A stretch of 64,000 bases of DNA, from the NCBI RefSeq assembly GCF_014642875.1, contig NZ_BMJC01000006.1, positions 186,001 through 250,000 of the forward strand. Direction: 5' to 3'. Below the pieces are notes generated by a model that had not been told where the DNA came from, did not search any database, and worked only from the letters and a program-made list of their open reading frames with translations. Made by a program: the position numbers and the translations under genes. The stretch is from Puia dinghuensis (GTDB lineage Bacteria > Bacteroidota > Bacteroidia > Chitinophagales > Chitinophagaceae). The stretch's first letter is position 1. Each line of letters starts with the position of its first letter. This document shows positions 50,989 to 60,466 of the stretch, piece after piece.

Positions 50989-52182
50989 TTATGATGATCT
51001 TTTACATTCTACTGCATAGACCTCTTCCTTCCCTTCAAAGTTAGCGCGAAAGATGACCCACTTATTATCGGGTGAAAAGTGGACATTGGGTTCCAGTTTA
51101 TAATATTGATCTTTCATATTTACCAGTTTCTCGGCCACGAAGCGATATCCTTCGGGCCGGAAGAGATAGATCCAGCGACCGTCCTTTGCCTTGGCGACCT
51201 GGCCTTCATCACCACCATCACCACAGAACAGGGACTCGTCGGAGGAAACATTAAAATGGATCGACCATTCGTCCCGGGTGAGCGCGTATTTCTTTTCCGC
51301 GCCGGTTGCGACATCCGCCGCCCCCAGGAAGAAGGTCTCCCCCTTTGGTATCTGCCAGTCGAAATAGATGGTCTTGCCGTCGGGGCTGAAGAATTCATGC
51401 CCGGCGATCTCATTCTCAACCGTTCGTTTGTGCATCAGCCTCACCTCACCCGACCCCATCCTGATCGTCCAGATGCGATCTACCTTTTGCCAGGGGCCTT
51501 CGTGGCAGAACATCAGCAGATCGGGGTCGGTAGGAGAAAACTGGATGTGTCCCAGCCAGGTGTTCTCCCCGTGTATCTTCTTCAATTCCCCGGTCTTCAC
51601 GTTGATGGTGAAGATCATATTGGGGAGGTGGGCATCAAAGATGCGATTGAAGTAGTCATGTTTCTCCGGATATTGTCGATAGATGGCGCGTTGCTCATCG
51701 CTGGCCCAGCCACCCGCCAGCAGCGTCTCATCGGCATTGAGGGTGGTGATGCTGCCTTTGAAGTCGGCGGGGAAGACAAAGATCAGCCTGGAATTGCCCG
51801 TCTCGATGCTGGTGTTGAAGACGCTGTCATGGGACTGGTAATACACGCTCTTGCTATGGTGGCCGACGATCTCGGCGTTGCTGCCATTCTCGCTGACGCG
51901 ATGCAGCGTCAGCGTTTTGAGATCGACCGTATACAGATGATTACCCGTGCTATCCCTGGAGCTAAAGATCATCTTATCCCCGATGAAGGGATTGTTGTGA
52001 AAATAGAAGCTCAGGTTGTTACCCGGTTTCCGGGACAGGCGCACCACCTTGTGATGCGTGTCCTGGTCGATCCATTCGTCGGGCATCGCTTTCTTCGGAC
52101 CGGTTGCTGCAAGCGGCTGTGCGACGATCGTCGTTCGGATCAACAGCAGGGCAGCGGGAAGAAGGATGGGGAATATTTTCAT
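50989..52182 (-). CDS. ogl: Oligogalacturonate lyase (PL22)
   Basis: 397 residues from the ATG at 52182 (MKIFPILLPAALLLIRTTIV), which gives a signal peptide; the longer open frame to 52323 overlaps susD and is not natural. A seven-bladed propeller of the PL22 family, with PDEWIDQDTHHKVVRLSRKP, LGHIQFSPTDPDLLMFCHEG (the His-bearing motif of the active site) and a final HFSPDNKWVIFRANFEGKEE. It cleaves unsaturated and saturated digalacturonate by beta-elimination. Cytoplasmic versions are common in proteobacteria; here the signal peptide puts it in the periplasm. It lies 11 bp after susD. Confidence 0.9.
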   Translation of the reverse strand: MKIFPILLPAALLLIRTTIVAQPLAATGPKKAMPDEWIDQDTHHKVVRLSRKPGNNLSFYFHNNPFIGDKMIFSSRDSTGNHLYTVDLKTLTLHRVSENGSNAEIVGHHSKSVYYQSHDSVFNTSIETGNSRLIFVFPADFKGSITTLNADETLLAGGWASDEQRAIYRQYPEKHDYFNRIFDAHLPNMIFTINVKTGELKKIHGENTWLGHIQFSPTDPDLLMFCHEGPWQKVDRIWTIRMGSGEVRLMHKRTVENEIAGHEFFSPDGKTIYFDWQIPKGETFFLGAADVATGAEKKYALTRDEWSIHFNVSSDESLFCGDGGDEGQVAKAKDGRWIYLFRPEGYRFVAEKLVNMKDQYYKLEPNVHFSPDNKWVIFRANFEGKEEVYAVECKRSS

Positions 52183-52193
52183 ACCAATGATTT

Positions 52194-53741
52194 TTATTGA
52201 TAACCCGGGTTCTGGGTATATAATCCTGGCGCAGTGAGCATCTCCGCCTCCGGAACGGGGTAGATGACAAAGGCGGGCATCACCTGACCGATCGTCGAGG
52301 ACTGGCCATCGGCGGTGATCCAATTATTAATCGTCGTCACGGCCATACCTTCGCGAACCAGGTCGTTCCACCGGATGCCCTCGCCCAGGAATTCGCGGCG
52401 GCGCTCTTCCATCAGCATGGGCAGGGTGACGTGGGAGACTGCGGCGATGCCGGCGCGTTTTCTTACCAGGTTGACGATGCTATCCACGGTCGACTGGGCA
52501 CCGCCGGTGGCGCCGTTGAGGATACATTCGGCCTTCATCATCAGCACGTCGGTGTAGCGCATGACGATGAAGTTGATGGGCCAGTCGTTATAGGCAACAC
52601 CTCTTTTGGCGATGTTGATGTATTTTTTGATAAAGGGGTTGGCCGTATCCATCGCCGGCGGATTGCTGGTATTGATCGGATACTTCCAGTCAATGTTAAA
52701 GGTATCCCGGACATCGGTGGCGGCGCCCATGCTGCCGGCATACGAAGCCCGGAGGTTTTTGGAGATATCGAAGGTGCACGAACCGTAGCCATTGCCGTAG
52801 GTTCCGGCGATGCCGACGCCACCCCAATAGGAAAGGGGAGTCAGTTGGCTGGGAAAATCCGCACCATTATTGGTGCTCATAAACTGGACGTCGAAGAGCA
52901 CTTCGGGGTTGTTCTCGTTTGTATAAGAGAAGATATTCGGGTAGCTGGCTCCAAAAGTGAACTGACCGCTGGCGATGATATCATTAAACTGGGCCATAGC
53001 CAGGTTCCATTCGTTGGTACCCTGGGTAGGGCCGTCGACGCCTGCATAGGTGGGGCCGCTACGGGTGAGGTAGACGAGTCCGAGCAGCCCTTTGGCGGCC
53101 CATTTGGTAGCCCGGCCGATGTCGACGGTCGTGTAGCTGTTGGGCAGGCTGTCGATGGCCGTGTTGAGGTCGGAGATGATGAGGTTGTAGACATCCGAAA
53201 CGGAGCTGCGTTTCACCTTCTCGATGGCAGAGGCCGTCATGACGTGCTGGACGATGGGTACTTCCCCATAGAGGCGCACCAGCTGGAAGTAGTAGAAGGC
53301 CCGCAGAAAATGGCACTCGGCGGCAAACCGGGCGCGCAGGTTGGGGTCCGTGACATTCGTGCCCTTTGTCACCAGGTTGTCGAGTACGCTGTTGCAATTG
53401 TAGATGCCGTTGAAATTGTTGTCCCAGGCGCTATTGACAAACGAGACGGTGGTAAGGTTGGGCGAGAAATTCCGGATGAGCTGCCAATCACGATTGCCGT
53501 CGGAAGTGGCATAGATATTATCCGAACGCATCTCCCCCATCCAGAGCACCTCGTCGGGATAGGCGCGCAGCTGGTTGTAGGCGCCAGTGACGGCCTGGAG
53601 GAAGTCGTTTGTGTTGCTGTAGAACTGTGCGGTGGTGGTGGTCGAAGGCGGTTGTTGGTTAAGCTGTTTACTACAGGAGAGGGCAAGCAGGGAAAGCGCC
53701 AGGCTGCCGGTTATGCTGAATATATGGTTGAATGTTTTCAT
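52194..53741 (-). CDS. SusD/RagB-like glycan-binding lipoprotein
   Basis: 515 residues. Lipoprotein signal with lipobox LLALSC (Cys 23). SusD features: N-terminal tetratricopeptide-like helices (FYSNTNDFLQAVTGAYNQLR, FLRAFYYFQLVRLYGEVPIV with the SusD R-A-x-x-Y-F-x-L-V-x-x-Y-G motif), the DLNTAIDSLPN region, and a C-terminal RRREFLGEGIRWNDLVREGM followed by YPVPEAEMLTAPGLYTQNPG. It captures oligosaccharides at the cell surface and closes the SusC channel. It follows susC by 23 bp. The glycan is inferred to be pectic from the enzymes that follow. Confidence 0.94.
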   Translation of the reverse strand: MKTFNHIFSITGSLALSLLALSCSKQLNQQPPSTTTTAQFYSNTNDFLQAVTGAYNQLRAYPDEVLWMGEMRSDNIYATSDGNRDWQLIRNFSPNLTTVSFVNSAWDNNFNGIYNCNSVLDNLVTKGTNVTDPNLRARFAAECHFLRAFYYFQLVRLYGEVPIVQHVMTASAIEKVKRSSVSDVYNLIISDLNTAIDSLPNSYTTVDIGRATKWAAKGLLGLVYLTRSGPTYAGVDGPTQGTNEWNLAMAQFNDIIASGQFTFGASYPNIFSYTNENNPEVLFDVQFMSTNNGADFPSQLTPLSYWGGVGIAGTYGNGYGSCTFDISKNLRASYAGSMGAATDVRDTFNIDWKYPINTSNPPAMDTANPFIKKYINIAKRGVAYNDWPINFIVMRYTDVLMMKAECILNGATGGAQSTVDSIVNLVRKRAGIAAVSHVTLPMLMEERRREFLGEGIRWNDLVREGMAVTTINNWITADGQSSTIGQVMPAFVIYPVPEAEMLTAPGLYTQNPGYQ

Positions 53742-53764
53742 TAGAAAGAATTTGATGCGTTGAG

Positions 53765-56700
53765 TTAGAATGAAACATTTACCCCGAGGATAGCTGACTT
53801 GCTAAGCGGTATGGCGCCGTAGTCCCCGGGTAGCGGATAGGTGCCATTGGTGAGGTTAGTGTTCTGGGCTTCGGGATTGACGCCGCCCTTGTACTTATCC
53901 CAGCCAAACCAGTTGAGCATCGAGGCATAGACGCGGGCATTGCTGAACAGGCCGGTTTTGAGGATACTCTTCAAATTATATCCAAGCGTGATGTTCTGAA
54001 TGCGGAGGAAGTCGGTGGAGTAGATCCAGTCCGTGGTCGTATAAGGAATGGCATAGGTAGAATAGATTCTGCCGCGGGGTGCGTTATAGTTCTGCCGGGT
54101 GTCCATGAAGCGGTTGCGCCAGACGCCCAGGGTGGTGGCCAGGCCGTTGGATGGGTTGTCGATGGCGCGGGCGATGTAAGAAAGAATAGCGCCGCCATGC
54201 TGGCCGTACACCTGGATACTAAGATCGAAGGCTTTGTAGTGGAAGAAGTTGGTGACGCCCCAGGTATATTTCGGGGTAGGCTGGCCGGCGTGGACACGGT
54301 CGTTGGCATCGATGACACCGTCTCCGTTGGCATCCTGGAATTTTTCGTCTCCTGCTACTTGTTTTGGCAGCTTGGCCACTTTGGGGTTATTGATATCATC
54401 CGGGGTGAGGATGCCAACAGATTTAATAGCATAGTATTCATACATCGGTTGTCCTTTCTGCAGGATGAAGGGCGGGTAACCGAGGCCAAAGGCATTGGGA
54501 ATATTGATGAGATCGCCGAGATCGCCGAGGGAAACCACTTTGTTCTGGTTGAAGGCGATGTTGCCGTTGGCTGTCCAGAGGAAGTCGTGGGTGCGGTAGA
54601 TGGTAGCGCCGATGCCGAGTTCGAGACCGCGGTTCTGCACGGCGCCTATGTTCTGCAGTTGGGAAGTTGTGCCGGATGCGGCAGGTATGGGGATGGTCAG
54701 CAGCAGGTTGGTATTCTTCTTCTGATAGACATCGAATATAATGTTGATGCGGTTGTGCCAGATAGTGGCATCCAGACCCGCATCATAGGTGTTGGAAGTT
54801 TCCCATTGGAGATTGGGATTGGGCAGGCCGTTGGGCACCTGGCCGGTGACGGCCGTGGCATTCGAACTACCGCCGAAGCTGTAGTTGCCATACAGGGTCT
54901 GGCCGACGGCGCCGGTGATGAGCGTCGGGATGGCCGAGTAGTCCCCGATGTTGTTGTTGCCCGATTTACCCCAGCTGAAACGCAGTTTCAGATCGTTGAT
55001 GAAATCGATGGGCTGCATAAACTTCTCTTGCGAGACACGCCAGCCGGCGGACAGGGAAGGGAAGTTGCCGTATTCACTGGATTTCCCGAAGCGGCTGGAT
55101 CCATCCCGGCGGACAGTGCCCGATAGCAGGTACTTACCCTGGTAGCTGTATTGCAACCGGCCGTAGTAGGAGAAGAGTGTATTGTTGCTCTCGGTGGTGG
55201 TGCCGGTGACGGTGACCCCGGCGGGGCTGGGGATGGCGTTGCTGAGGGTAGTGACCAGATCGTTGGCAAAGCCACCGGCCGTCGCAATCTTGAAGGTTTC
55301 CAGGTGTACATAGTTATAGGATACCCCTGCAACGGCGTTGATGGTATGGTCGTCGTGAATGGTCTTGACGAAATTGAGGGTATTCTCATTTACATAGTTC
55401 TGTTTGGTAAATCCGCTGTAGGTACCGGAAGCGTCCTTACCAGGAGAGTTTAAGCGATCGGTTACATTACCGGCAACGAAGTCGGAGATGTAGCTTTTGC
55501 TGTCCAGACTGGACTGGTCGTAGTTGAAGGTGCTGCGGGCGGTGAGGCCGCTGATGATCTGCAGTTCGCCGTATACCGTGTAGAGATTGCGGGTTGTCTT
55601 GTTGGAAGCGATGACATTGTTGAGATAGGCCACGGGGCTTATGTTGGAGGTAGCCCAGCCATAGACGGCATTCTTGCCCGCGCCCGTATTCAATCCGGCG
55701 CTGTCCTCCACGACGGGGATCATATTGTAGAGGTGCATGAGCTGGTTATCCTTTCCTTCCGCCGCAGGTGCATTGATGACGGAATAGGTGGGCGCGATGT
55801 TAAAGCCAAGTTTGAGCCGTTTTGCCACTGTGGCTTCGAGGTTGGCGCGGACGCTGTAATTGGTATAGCCGGTGTTGATCAATGTACCTTCCTGGTTCAT
55901 ATAACCACCCGAAACAAAATACCGGACCGTTTCGGTGCCGCCGCTGGCCGAGACCTCATAGTTCTGGAAAGGGGCCGTGCGGAAGGCGGCGTCCTGCCAA
56001 TTGACGTATTGGATGCCGGGATGGCCAGGCATGCTCCAACGCGGGTCGGGCATATAGGTGGTGTTATACACGTTGGAAGCGAGACCAAGGATGGCCTGGC
56101 GTTGAGCGATAGTCTGGTCTGCGGTGCGGCCGGCGCCGCTGGCGACCCATTTATCGTTTTCGAGCTCGGTAGCCATCTGGGTCCATTCCCCGGGTTTCAG
56201 CACGTCCAGTTTCCGGGCCACCTGGCTGATGCCGGCGTTGCCATTGATGGAAAGCCGGGTCCTGCCGACCTGCCCGCGCTTTGTCGTAATGAGTACGACA
56301 CCATTGGCGGCACGCGACCCATAGATGGCGCCTGCGGCCGCATCCTTCAACACCTGGATGCTTTCGATGTCATCGGGATTAAGATTGTTCAGCGGGTTGC
56401 CGTTGGAGAAGCCACCGGCGGTGTTGAGGCTGTTGACGTCGAGCGGAAAACCATCGACGACATAGAGGGGTTCGGTGCCGGCGCTGATCGAACCCGTGCC
56501 GCGCACCAGCAGCGTAAAGCCGGAGCCGGGCATCCCGGTCTGCTGCCGCACTACCACGCCGGGCATCTGGCCGACCATGGCCTGGTCGATGCGGGTGATG
56601 GGTTTCTCCTGCAGGCTCTTGGTGTCCATAGTTGCAACGGCGGCTGACACGTCACGACGTTTTTGCGAGCCATAGCCTATCACGACCACATCGTCCATCG

Positions 56701-57034
56701 ACTTGTCGCCTTTTACCATGCCGATGTTGAAAGTCATCGTTGTACCGACATTCACTTCCTTGTCCTGGAAACCGACATAGGAGACGATGAGGACATCTTT
56801 TTTATGTACCATGATGGAAAACTCCCCGTTTGCATCCGCCGTGACGGCAGTGCGGGAGCCTTTGACGATGACACTGGCGCCGGGAATGGGCTGGCCGGCG
56901 TCATCTGTAATTTTTCCCTTCACCGGATGTGAAGGAGCTTCGTTCTGCGCCAATACCGGGCCGGTTAGCAAGAGGAAAAACAAGGTCCAGGTGAAAATAG
57001 GTGAGCAGAGACGGGAAAGAAAGCAGTCACGCAT
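53765..57034 (-). CDS. SusC/RagA TonB-linked outer-membrane transporter
   Basis: 1089 residues, normal for SusC. A signal peptide ends near VLAQ. A carboxypeptidase-like domain follows (about 36-115, VKGKITDDAGQPIPGASVIV), then the plug with VVVIGYGSQKRRDVSAAVAT and the SusC signature VLKDAAAGAIYGSRAANGVV, then the beta barrel ending in AILGVNVSF. It imports oligosaccharides delivered by the SusD partner. First gene of the pectin locus. No N-terminal anti-sigma-interacting (STN) domain is visible, and no sigma/anti-sigma genes lie nearby. Confidence 0.95.
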   Translation of the reverse strand: MRDCFLSRLCSPIFTWTLFFLLLTGPVLAQNEAPSHPVKGKITDDAGQPIPGASVIVKGSRTAVTADANGEFSIMVHKKDVLIVSYVGFQDKEVNVGTTMTFNIGMVKGDKSMDDVVVIGYGSQKRRDVSAAVATMDTKSLQEKPITRIDQAMVGQMPGVVVRQQTGMPGSGFTLLVRGTGSISAGTEPLYVVDGFPLDVNSLNTAGGFSNGNPLNNLNPDDIESIQVLKDAAAGAIYGSRAANGVVLITTKRGQVGRTRLSINGNAGISQVARKLDVLKPGEWTQMATELENDKWVASGAGRTADQTIAQRQAILGLASNVYNTTYMPDPRWSMPGHPGIQYVNWQDAAFRTAPFQNYEVSASGGTETVRYFVSGGYMNQEGTLINTGYTNYSVRANLEATVAKRLKLGFNIAPTYSVINAPAAEGKDNQLMHLYNMIPVVEDSAGLNTGAGKNAVYGWATSNISPVAYLNNVIASNKTTRNLYTVYGELQIISGLTARSTFNYDQSSLDSKSYISDFVAGNVTDRLNSPGKDASGTYSGFTKQNYVNENTLNFVKTIHDDHTINAVAGVSYNYVHLETFKIATAGGFANDLVTTLSNAIPSPAGVTVTGTTTESNNTLFSYYGRLQYSYQGKYLLSGTVRRDGSSRFGKSSEYGNFPSLSAGWRVSQEKFMQPIDFINDLKLRFSWGKSGNNNIGDYSAIPTLITGAVGQTLYGNYSFGGSSNATAVTGQVPNGLPNPNLQWETSNTYDAGLDATIWHNRINIIFDVYQKKNTNLLLTIPIPAASGTTSQLQNIGAVQNRGLELGIGATIYRTHDFLWTANGNIAFNQNKVVSLGDLGDLINIPNAFGLGYPPFILQKGQPMYEYYAIKSVGILTPDDINNPKVAKLPKQVAGDEKFQDANGDGVIDANDRVHAGQPTPKYTWGVTNFFHYKAFDLSIQVYGQHGGAILSYIARAIDNPSNGLATTLGVWRNRFMDTRQNYNAPRGRIYSTYAIPYTTTDWIYSTDFLRIQNITLGYNLKSILKTGLFSNARVYASMLNWFGWDKYKGGVNPEAQNTNLTNGTYPLPGDYGAIPLSKSAILGVNVSF

Positions 57035-57037
57035 GGC

Positions 57038-57069
57038 AAGAATCGTTTTGATGTATTGCCATAAAAGTA
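57038..57069 (-). promoter_or_regulatory. susC upstream signals
   Basis: 57038-57050 read on the minus strand is CAAAACGATTCTT, identical to the motif before fucP (35933-35945). TACTTTTA (minus strand, 57062-57069) is a one-mismatch -7 element 27 bp from the ATG. No convincing -33 element. The 125-bp gap to the SUF operon holds nothing else I can name. Confidence 0.4.
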
Positions 57070-57159
57070 GAGAAACGTCCCGGGGGGACTATCCTGCTGC
57101 ATCCTGCTTTCGGACCACTATTTACGCAAACGTTGTCGGAAATGTAAGACTGACAATTA

Positions 57160-57480
57160 TTAGAGGAAACCCAGTTCCAGTTTGGCTTCTTCCGTCATCA
57201 TATCCTTTGTCCAGGGCGGATCAAAGGTGAGCTGTACGTGGCAGTCCATGACGCCGGGAAGGGATTCTATCTTCTCCTGTACATCGCGGACGATGTCGCC
57301 GGCAACGGGACAGCCGGGCGCGGTGAGGGTCATGGTGATCTTAACATTGTCGTTGTCGCCGATCTTGATCTCATAGACAAGGCCGAGATCGAAGATATTG
57401 ACGGGAATCTCCGGATCGAAGACGGTTCTTAACTGTGCTTCGATCTCGTCGCGCAGACTGAGTGTGTTGGATTCGCTCAT
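57160..57480 (-). CDS. SufT-like (DUF59/MIP18) Fe-S assembly protein
   Basis: 106 residues of the DUF59 family: LRDEIEAQLRTVFDPEIPVN, IFDLGLVYEI, ITMTLTAPGCPVAGDIVRDV with the conserved Cys, and HVQLTFDPPWTKDMMTEEAK. Such proteins take part in iron-sulfur cluster delivery and are encoded last in many Bacteroidota SUF operons. It overlaps sufE by 4 bp. Function inferred from family and operon. Confidence 0.9.
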   Translation of the reverse strand: MSESNTLSLRDEIEAQLRTVFDPEIPVNIFDLGLVYEIKIGDNDNVKITMTLTAPGCPVAGDIVRDVQEKIESLPGVMDCHVQLTFDPPWTKDMMTEEAKLELGFL

Positions 57481-57905
57481 GACTGTAAAGATTTAGACTG
57501 ATAGGCCACGGCGTACATTTTTATTTGCTTCACCATCGACAACAGTCCATTGGAACGCGTCGGCGAGAGATGGCTGCTCAGGCCAATGGTATCGATGAAC
57601 GTAATTTGTGCATCGGTGATCTCTTTCGGGGTATGATCGGAAAGGACCTTGATGAGCAGGCTGATCAGCCCCTTGGTGATCACCGCATCGCTTTCGGCGG
57701 TGAAGAAGAGCTTTCCTTCGCGGTAGTCTACGTGCAACCAGACCCGGGACTGGCAACCCTTGATAAGGTTTTCGTCCTTTTTGTATTGTGCGTCGATCAG
57801 CGGCAGTTCTTTGCCCAGCTGGATGATGTATTCGTATTTATCGTCCCAATTGCCGAGAAAGTCAAAGTCGGCGATGATCTCGTCCTGTTGCTCCTTGATC
57901 GTCAT
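57477..57905 (-). CDS. sufE: SufE sulfur acceptor protein
   Basis: 142 residues. SufE features: N-terminal IIADFDFLGNWDDKYEYIIQ, the active-site Cys in LIKGCQSRVWLHV and the FTAESDAVITKGLISLLIKV helix. It accepts persulfide sulfur from SufS and passes it to SufB. It overlaps sufS by 4 bp and the SufT-like gene by 4 bp. The end after LSPTRSNGLLSMVKQIK is typical. Cytoplasmic. Confidence 0.94.
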   Translation of the reverse strand: MTIKEQQDEIIADFDFLGNWDDKYEYIIQLGKELPLIDAQYKKDENLIKGCQSRVWLHVDYREGKLFFTAESDAVITKGLISLLIKVLSDHTPKEITDAQITFIDTIGLSSHLSPTRSNGLLSMVKQIKMYAVAYQSKSLQS

Positions 57906-59155
57906 GCGAGTAGCTTTACGGCCTTTCGGATGCCGGCGGTAAGTCTGTCGATGTCCGTCCGGTTATTATAGATGGCCAGCGAGGCGCGGACTGTTCCCGG
58001 AATGCAATAGCGGTCCATAACCGGTTGCGCACAGTGATGCCCCGTGCGGACGGCGATGCCCTGTTTGTCGAGAATCTCGCCCATGTCGAAGGGATGGATG
58101 TCGCCGACGAGGAAGGAGATGACCCCAGCCCGGTGGGTGGCATCGGCCGCACCGACGAACCGGAGGTTGGGAATTTCCCGCATCGCGTCGAGTGCATAAG
58201 TCATCAGGCTATGTTCAGCCTGCTGGATGTTGGAGATGCCAAGCTCCTGAACGTAGCCGATGGCGGCAGCAAGACCGATAGCCCCGGCCATGTCGGGTGT
58301 TCCCGCTTCGAATTTATAAGGAAGATCGTTATAAGTGGTCTTTTCAAACGTAACCGTTTTGATCATTTCCCCCCCACCCTGGTAAGGAGGTAGTTTGTTC
58401 AGCCATGACTCCTTGCCATAGAGAATACCAAAACCGGTGGGGCCATATATTTTATGACTGGAGAAGGCCAGGAAGTCGGCATCGAGCTCCTGTACGTCGA
58501 CGGTGAGGTGTTGTACGGCCTGTGCAGCGTCGACCAATACGGGAATACCGTGCCGGTGTGCCGCGGCGATGATCTCCCGTATGGGGTTGATACCGCCGAG
58601 GGAGTTGGAGACATAGTTCACCGCTACGATCTTCACGCCCTTTAGCAGATGATCCAATTCATCGATGATAAGATCACCATTCTCGTCGACGGGGATCACC
58701 TTCAGGGTAGCGCCTTTTTCCTCGCCGATGAGCTGCCAGGGAACGATGTTGGAATGGTGTTCGACGGCCGAGACGAGGATACTATCACCGGGCCGGAGCT
58801 CAGTCTTACCAAAACAAGCCGCCACCAGGTTAATGGCTTCGGATGTCCCGCGGGTAAAGATGATCTCGTGGGTATGGGCGGCGTTGATGAAATCCGCCAC
58901 GGTATGGCGCGCCGCTTCATAAGCCTCTGTCGCCTGCTGACTTAGATAATGGACGCCGCGGTGCACATTGCTATTGATAGTATGGTAGTAGTCGTCCATG
59001 GCCTTCAGCACCTGCTCGGGTTTCTGTGTTGTAGCCGCATTATCCAGGTAGACAAGTGGATATCCATAGACCGTACGCTCCAGGATGGGAAAGTCCCGCC
59101 TGATCTTTTCGATGTCCAGCATCGAAGGTTCTATTATGGTTGCATTATCCTGCAT
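57902..59155 (-). CDS. sufS: Cysteine desulfurase SufS
   Basis: 417 residues of the class V aminotransferase fold. N-terminal VYGYPLVYLDNAATTQKPEQ, PLP-region HHSNIVPWQLIGEEKGA, the Lys of the cofactor in AFSSHKIYGPTGFGILYGK, and the active-site Cys in VRTGHHCAQPVMD. It removes sulfur from cysteine and hands it to SufE. The start at 59155 overlaps sufD by 11 bp; an in-frame ATG at 59122 (MLDIEKIRRDFPILE) would avoid the overlap and is also plausible. Cytoplasmic, PLP-dependent. Confidence 0.95.
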   Translation of the reverse strand: MQDNATIIEPSMLDIEKIRRDFPILERTVYGYPLVYLDNAATTQKPEQVLKAMDDYYHTINSNVHRGVHYLSQQATEAYEAARHTVADFINAAHTHEIIFTRGTSEAINLVAACFGKTELRPGDSILVSAVEHHSNIVPWQLIGEEKGATLKVIPVDENGDLIIDELDHLLKGVKIVAVNYVSNSLGGINPIREIIAAAHRHGIPVLVDAAQAVQHLTVDVQELDADFLAFSSHKIYGPTGFGILYGKESWLNKLPPYQGGGEMIKTVTFEKTTYNDLPYKFEAGTPDMAGAIGLAAAIGYVQELGISNIQQAEHSLMTYALDAMREIPNLRFVGAADATHRAGVISFLVGDIHPFDMGEILDKQGIAVRTGHHCAQPVMDRYCIPGTVRASLAIYNNRTDIDRLTAGIRKAVKLLA

Positions 59156-60464
59156 GATTGACAGGGATATGGTGACTGATCTGTTGGTTGATATACGTTT
59201 CTACGGCCGGGAATTTTATCTTTTCGGTGACGTCGAAGGCAAAGGCATTGATGAGCAGGGCCTTTGCGGTGGCTTCCCCGATGCCGCGGGCACGGAGGTA
59301 GAAGAGGGCATCTTCGCTGAACTGCCCTACGGTGGAGCCATGGCTGCATTTTACGTCGTCGGCGAAGATCTCCAGTTCGGGCTTGGAGTCGATGGTCGCT
59401 TTCTTACCGATCACCAGGTTGTTGTTCTGCTGGAAGGCATTGGTCTTCTGTGCGTCTTTGTGCACATATACCTTCCCGTTGAAGACACCGGTCGACCGTT
59501 CGAGCAACACGCCCTTATAGAGCTCGTTGCTGAAGCAATGGGGTTTCTGATGATCGACGAGCGTGTGGTTATCGACCAGCTGGTCGCCTGCGGTGAGATA
59601 GAGGCCATACAGATGGGTCTCCGTATGATCTTCTTCCAGCCGGGCCTGCAGGTCGTTGCGTACGAGGTCGGCGCCAGGCAGTGTAAAGGTATAGCTGTTG
59701 TAAAGGCTTTGCTTTTTCTGGTGGACGATGGTTTGCTGTACGAGGCGGGTTCCCGTTGCAGCAGTCTGCAGGTTGACGTGATCGAGTTTTGCATCGTTGT
59801 GCACGATGATCTCGGTGAGGTTGTTGACCCAGATCTTCACCTCGCCCGACAGGCCGCTTACCGTCGATTCGATGACGGACAGCTGCGCGTTGCGGTCAAC
59901 GATCCAGAGGTGACGGGGCTGGACCATCAGGTTGTAATCGCTGGTATACACATGAACGATGTGCAGGGGCTTTTCAATAACGATATTGGCTGCGACGCGG
60001 ATGAAGAGGCCGTCCGTATAGAGGGCGGCGTTCAGCGCGGCAAAATGCAGGTTGCCCCAGTTGTCGTTGGTAAACAAGTCCCCGGGTTGGCTCAGCGCAT
60101 CCGAGACCCGATGTAGCTCGATGCCTTTGGGAAGCTCACCGCCTTCAATTTTGCCGTCCCAGACCCCGTTGACCAGGACAATGCCATAGCAGTCGAGATC
60201 GGGGATCGCGGCTTTTGCGAGAAGTTCGGATAATTCAGCCGGGGCGCCCGCGGAGGGTGCTTCCAGCGCATATTCGTCCTTCAGGAAGCGGGTGATATTC
60301 GTGTACTTCCAATCCTCGTTCTTGATGGTTGGAAAGCCCAGCAATTGGAAGCGATGAAAAGCCGACTGGCGTGCCTGTTGTGAGGCTGCGGTAGTCGACA
60401 ATTTACTATATTTTTCGACAATTCTCCCGTACAGGGGGATCGTCTGTTCTTGTAGCACGTTCAT
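59145..60464 (-). CDS. sufD: SufD scaffold subunit
   Basis: 439 residues from the ATG at 60464 (MNVLQEQTIPLYGRIVEKYS); a TTG two codons earlier also opens the frame. SufB/SufD beta-helix core with VQPRHLWIVDRNAQLSVIES and ILERSTGVFNG-like LLERSTGVFNGKVYVHKDAQ, and the C-terminal EIFADDVKCSHGSTVGQFSE carrying the conserved Cys and His. Partner of SufB and SufC in the SufBCD complex that builds Fe-S clusters. It begins 2 bp after the sufC stop and overlaps sufS by 11 bp. Confidence 0.95.
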   Translation of the reverse strand: MNVLQEQTIPLYGRIVEKYSKLSTTAASQQARQSAFHRFQLLGFPTIKNEDWKYTNITRFLKDEYALEAPSAGAPAELSELLAKAAIPDLDCYGIVLVNGVWDGKIEGGELPKGIELHRVSDALSQPGDLFTNDNWGNLHFAALNAALYTDGLFIRVAANIVIEKPLHIVHVYTSDYNLMVQPRHLWIVDRNAQLSVIESTVSGLSGEVKIWVNNLTEIIVHNDAKLDHVNLQTAATGTRLVQQTIVHQKKQSLYNSYTFTLPGADLVRNDLQARLEEDHTETHLYGLYLTAGDQLVDNHTLVDHQKPHCFSNELYKGVLLERSTGVFNGKVYVHKDAQKTNAFQQNNNLVIGKKATIDSKPELEIFADDVKCSHGSTVGQFSEDALFYLRARGIGEATAKALLINAFAFDVTEKIKFPAVETYINQQISHHIPVNHAG

Positions 60465-60466
60465 GA

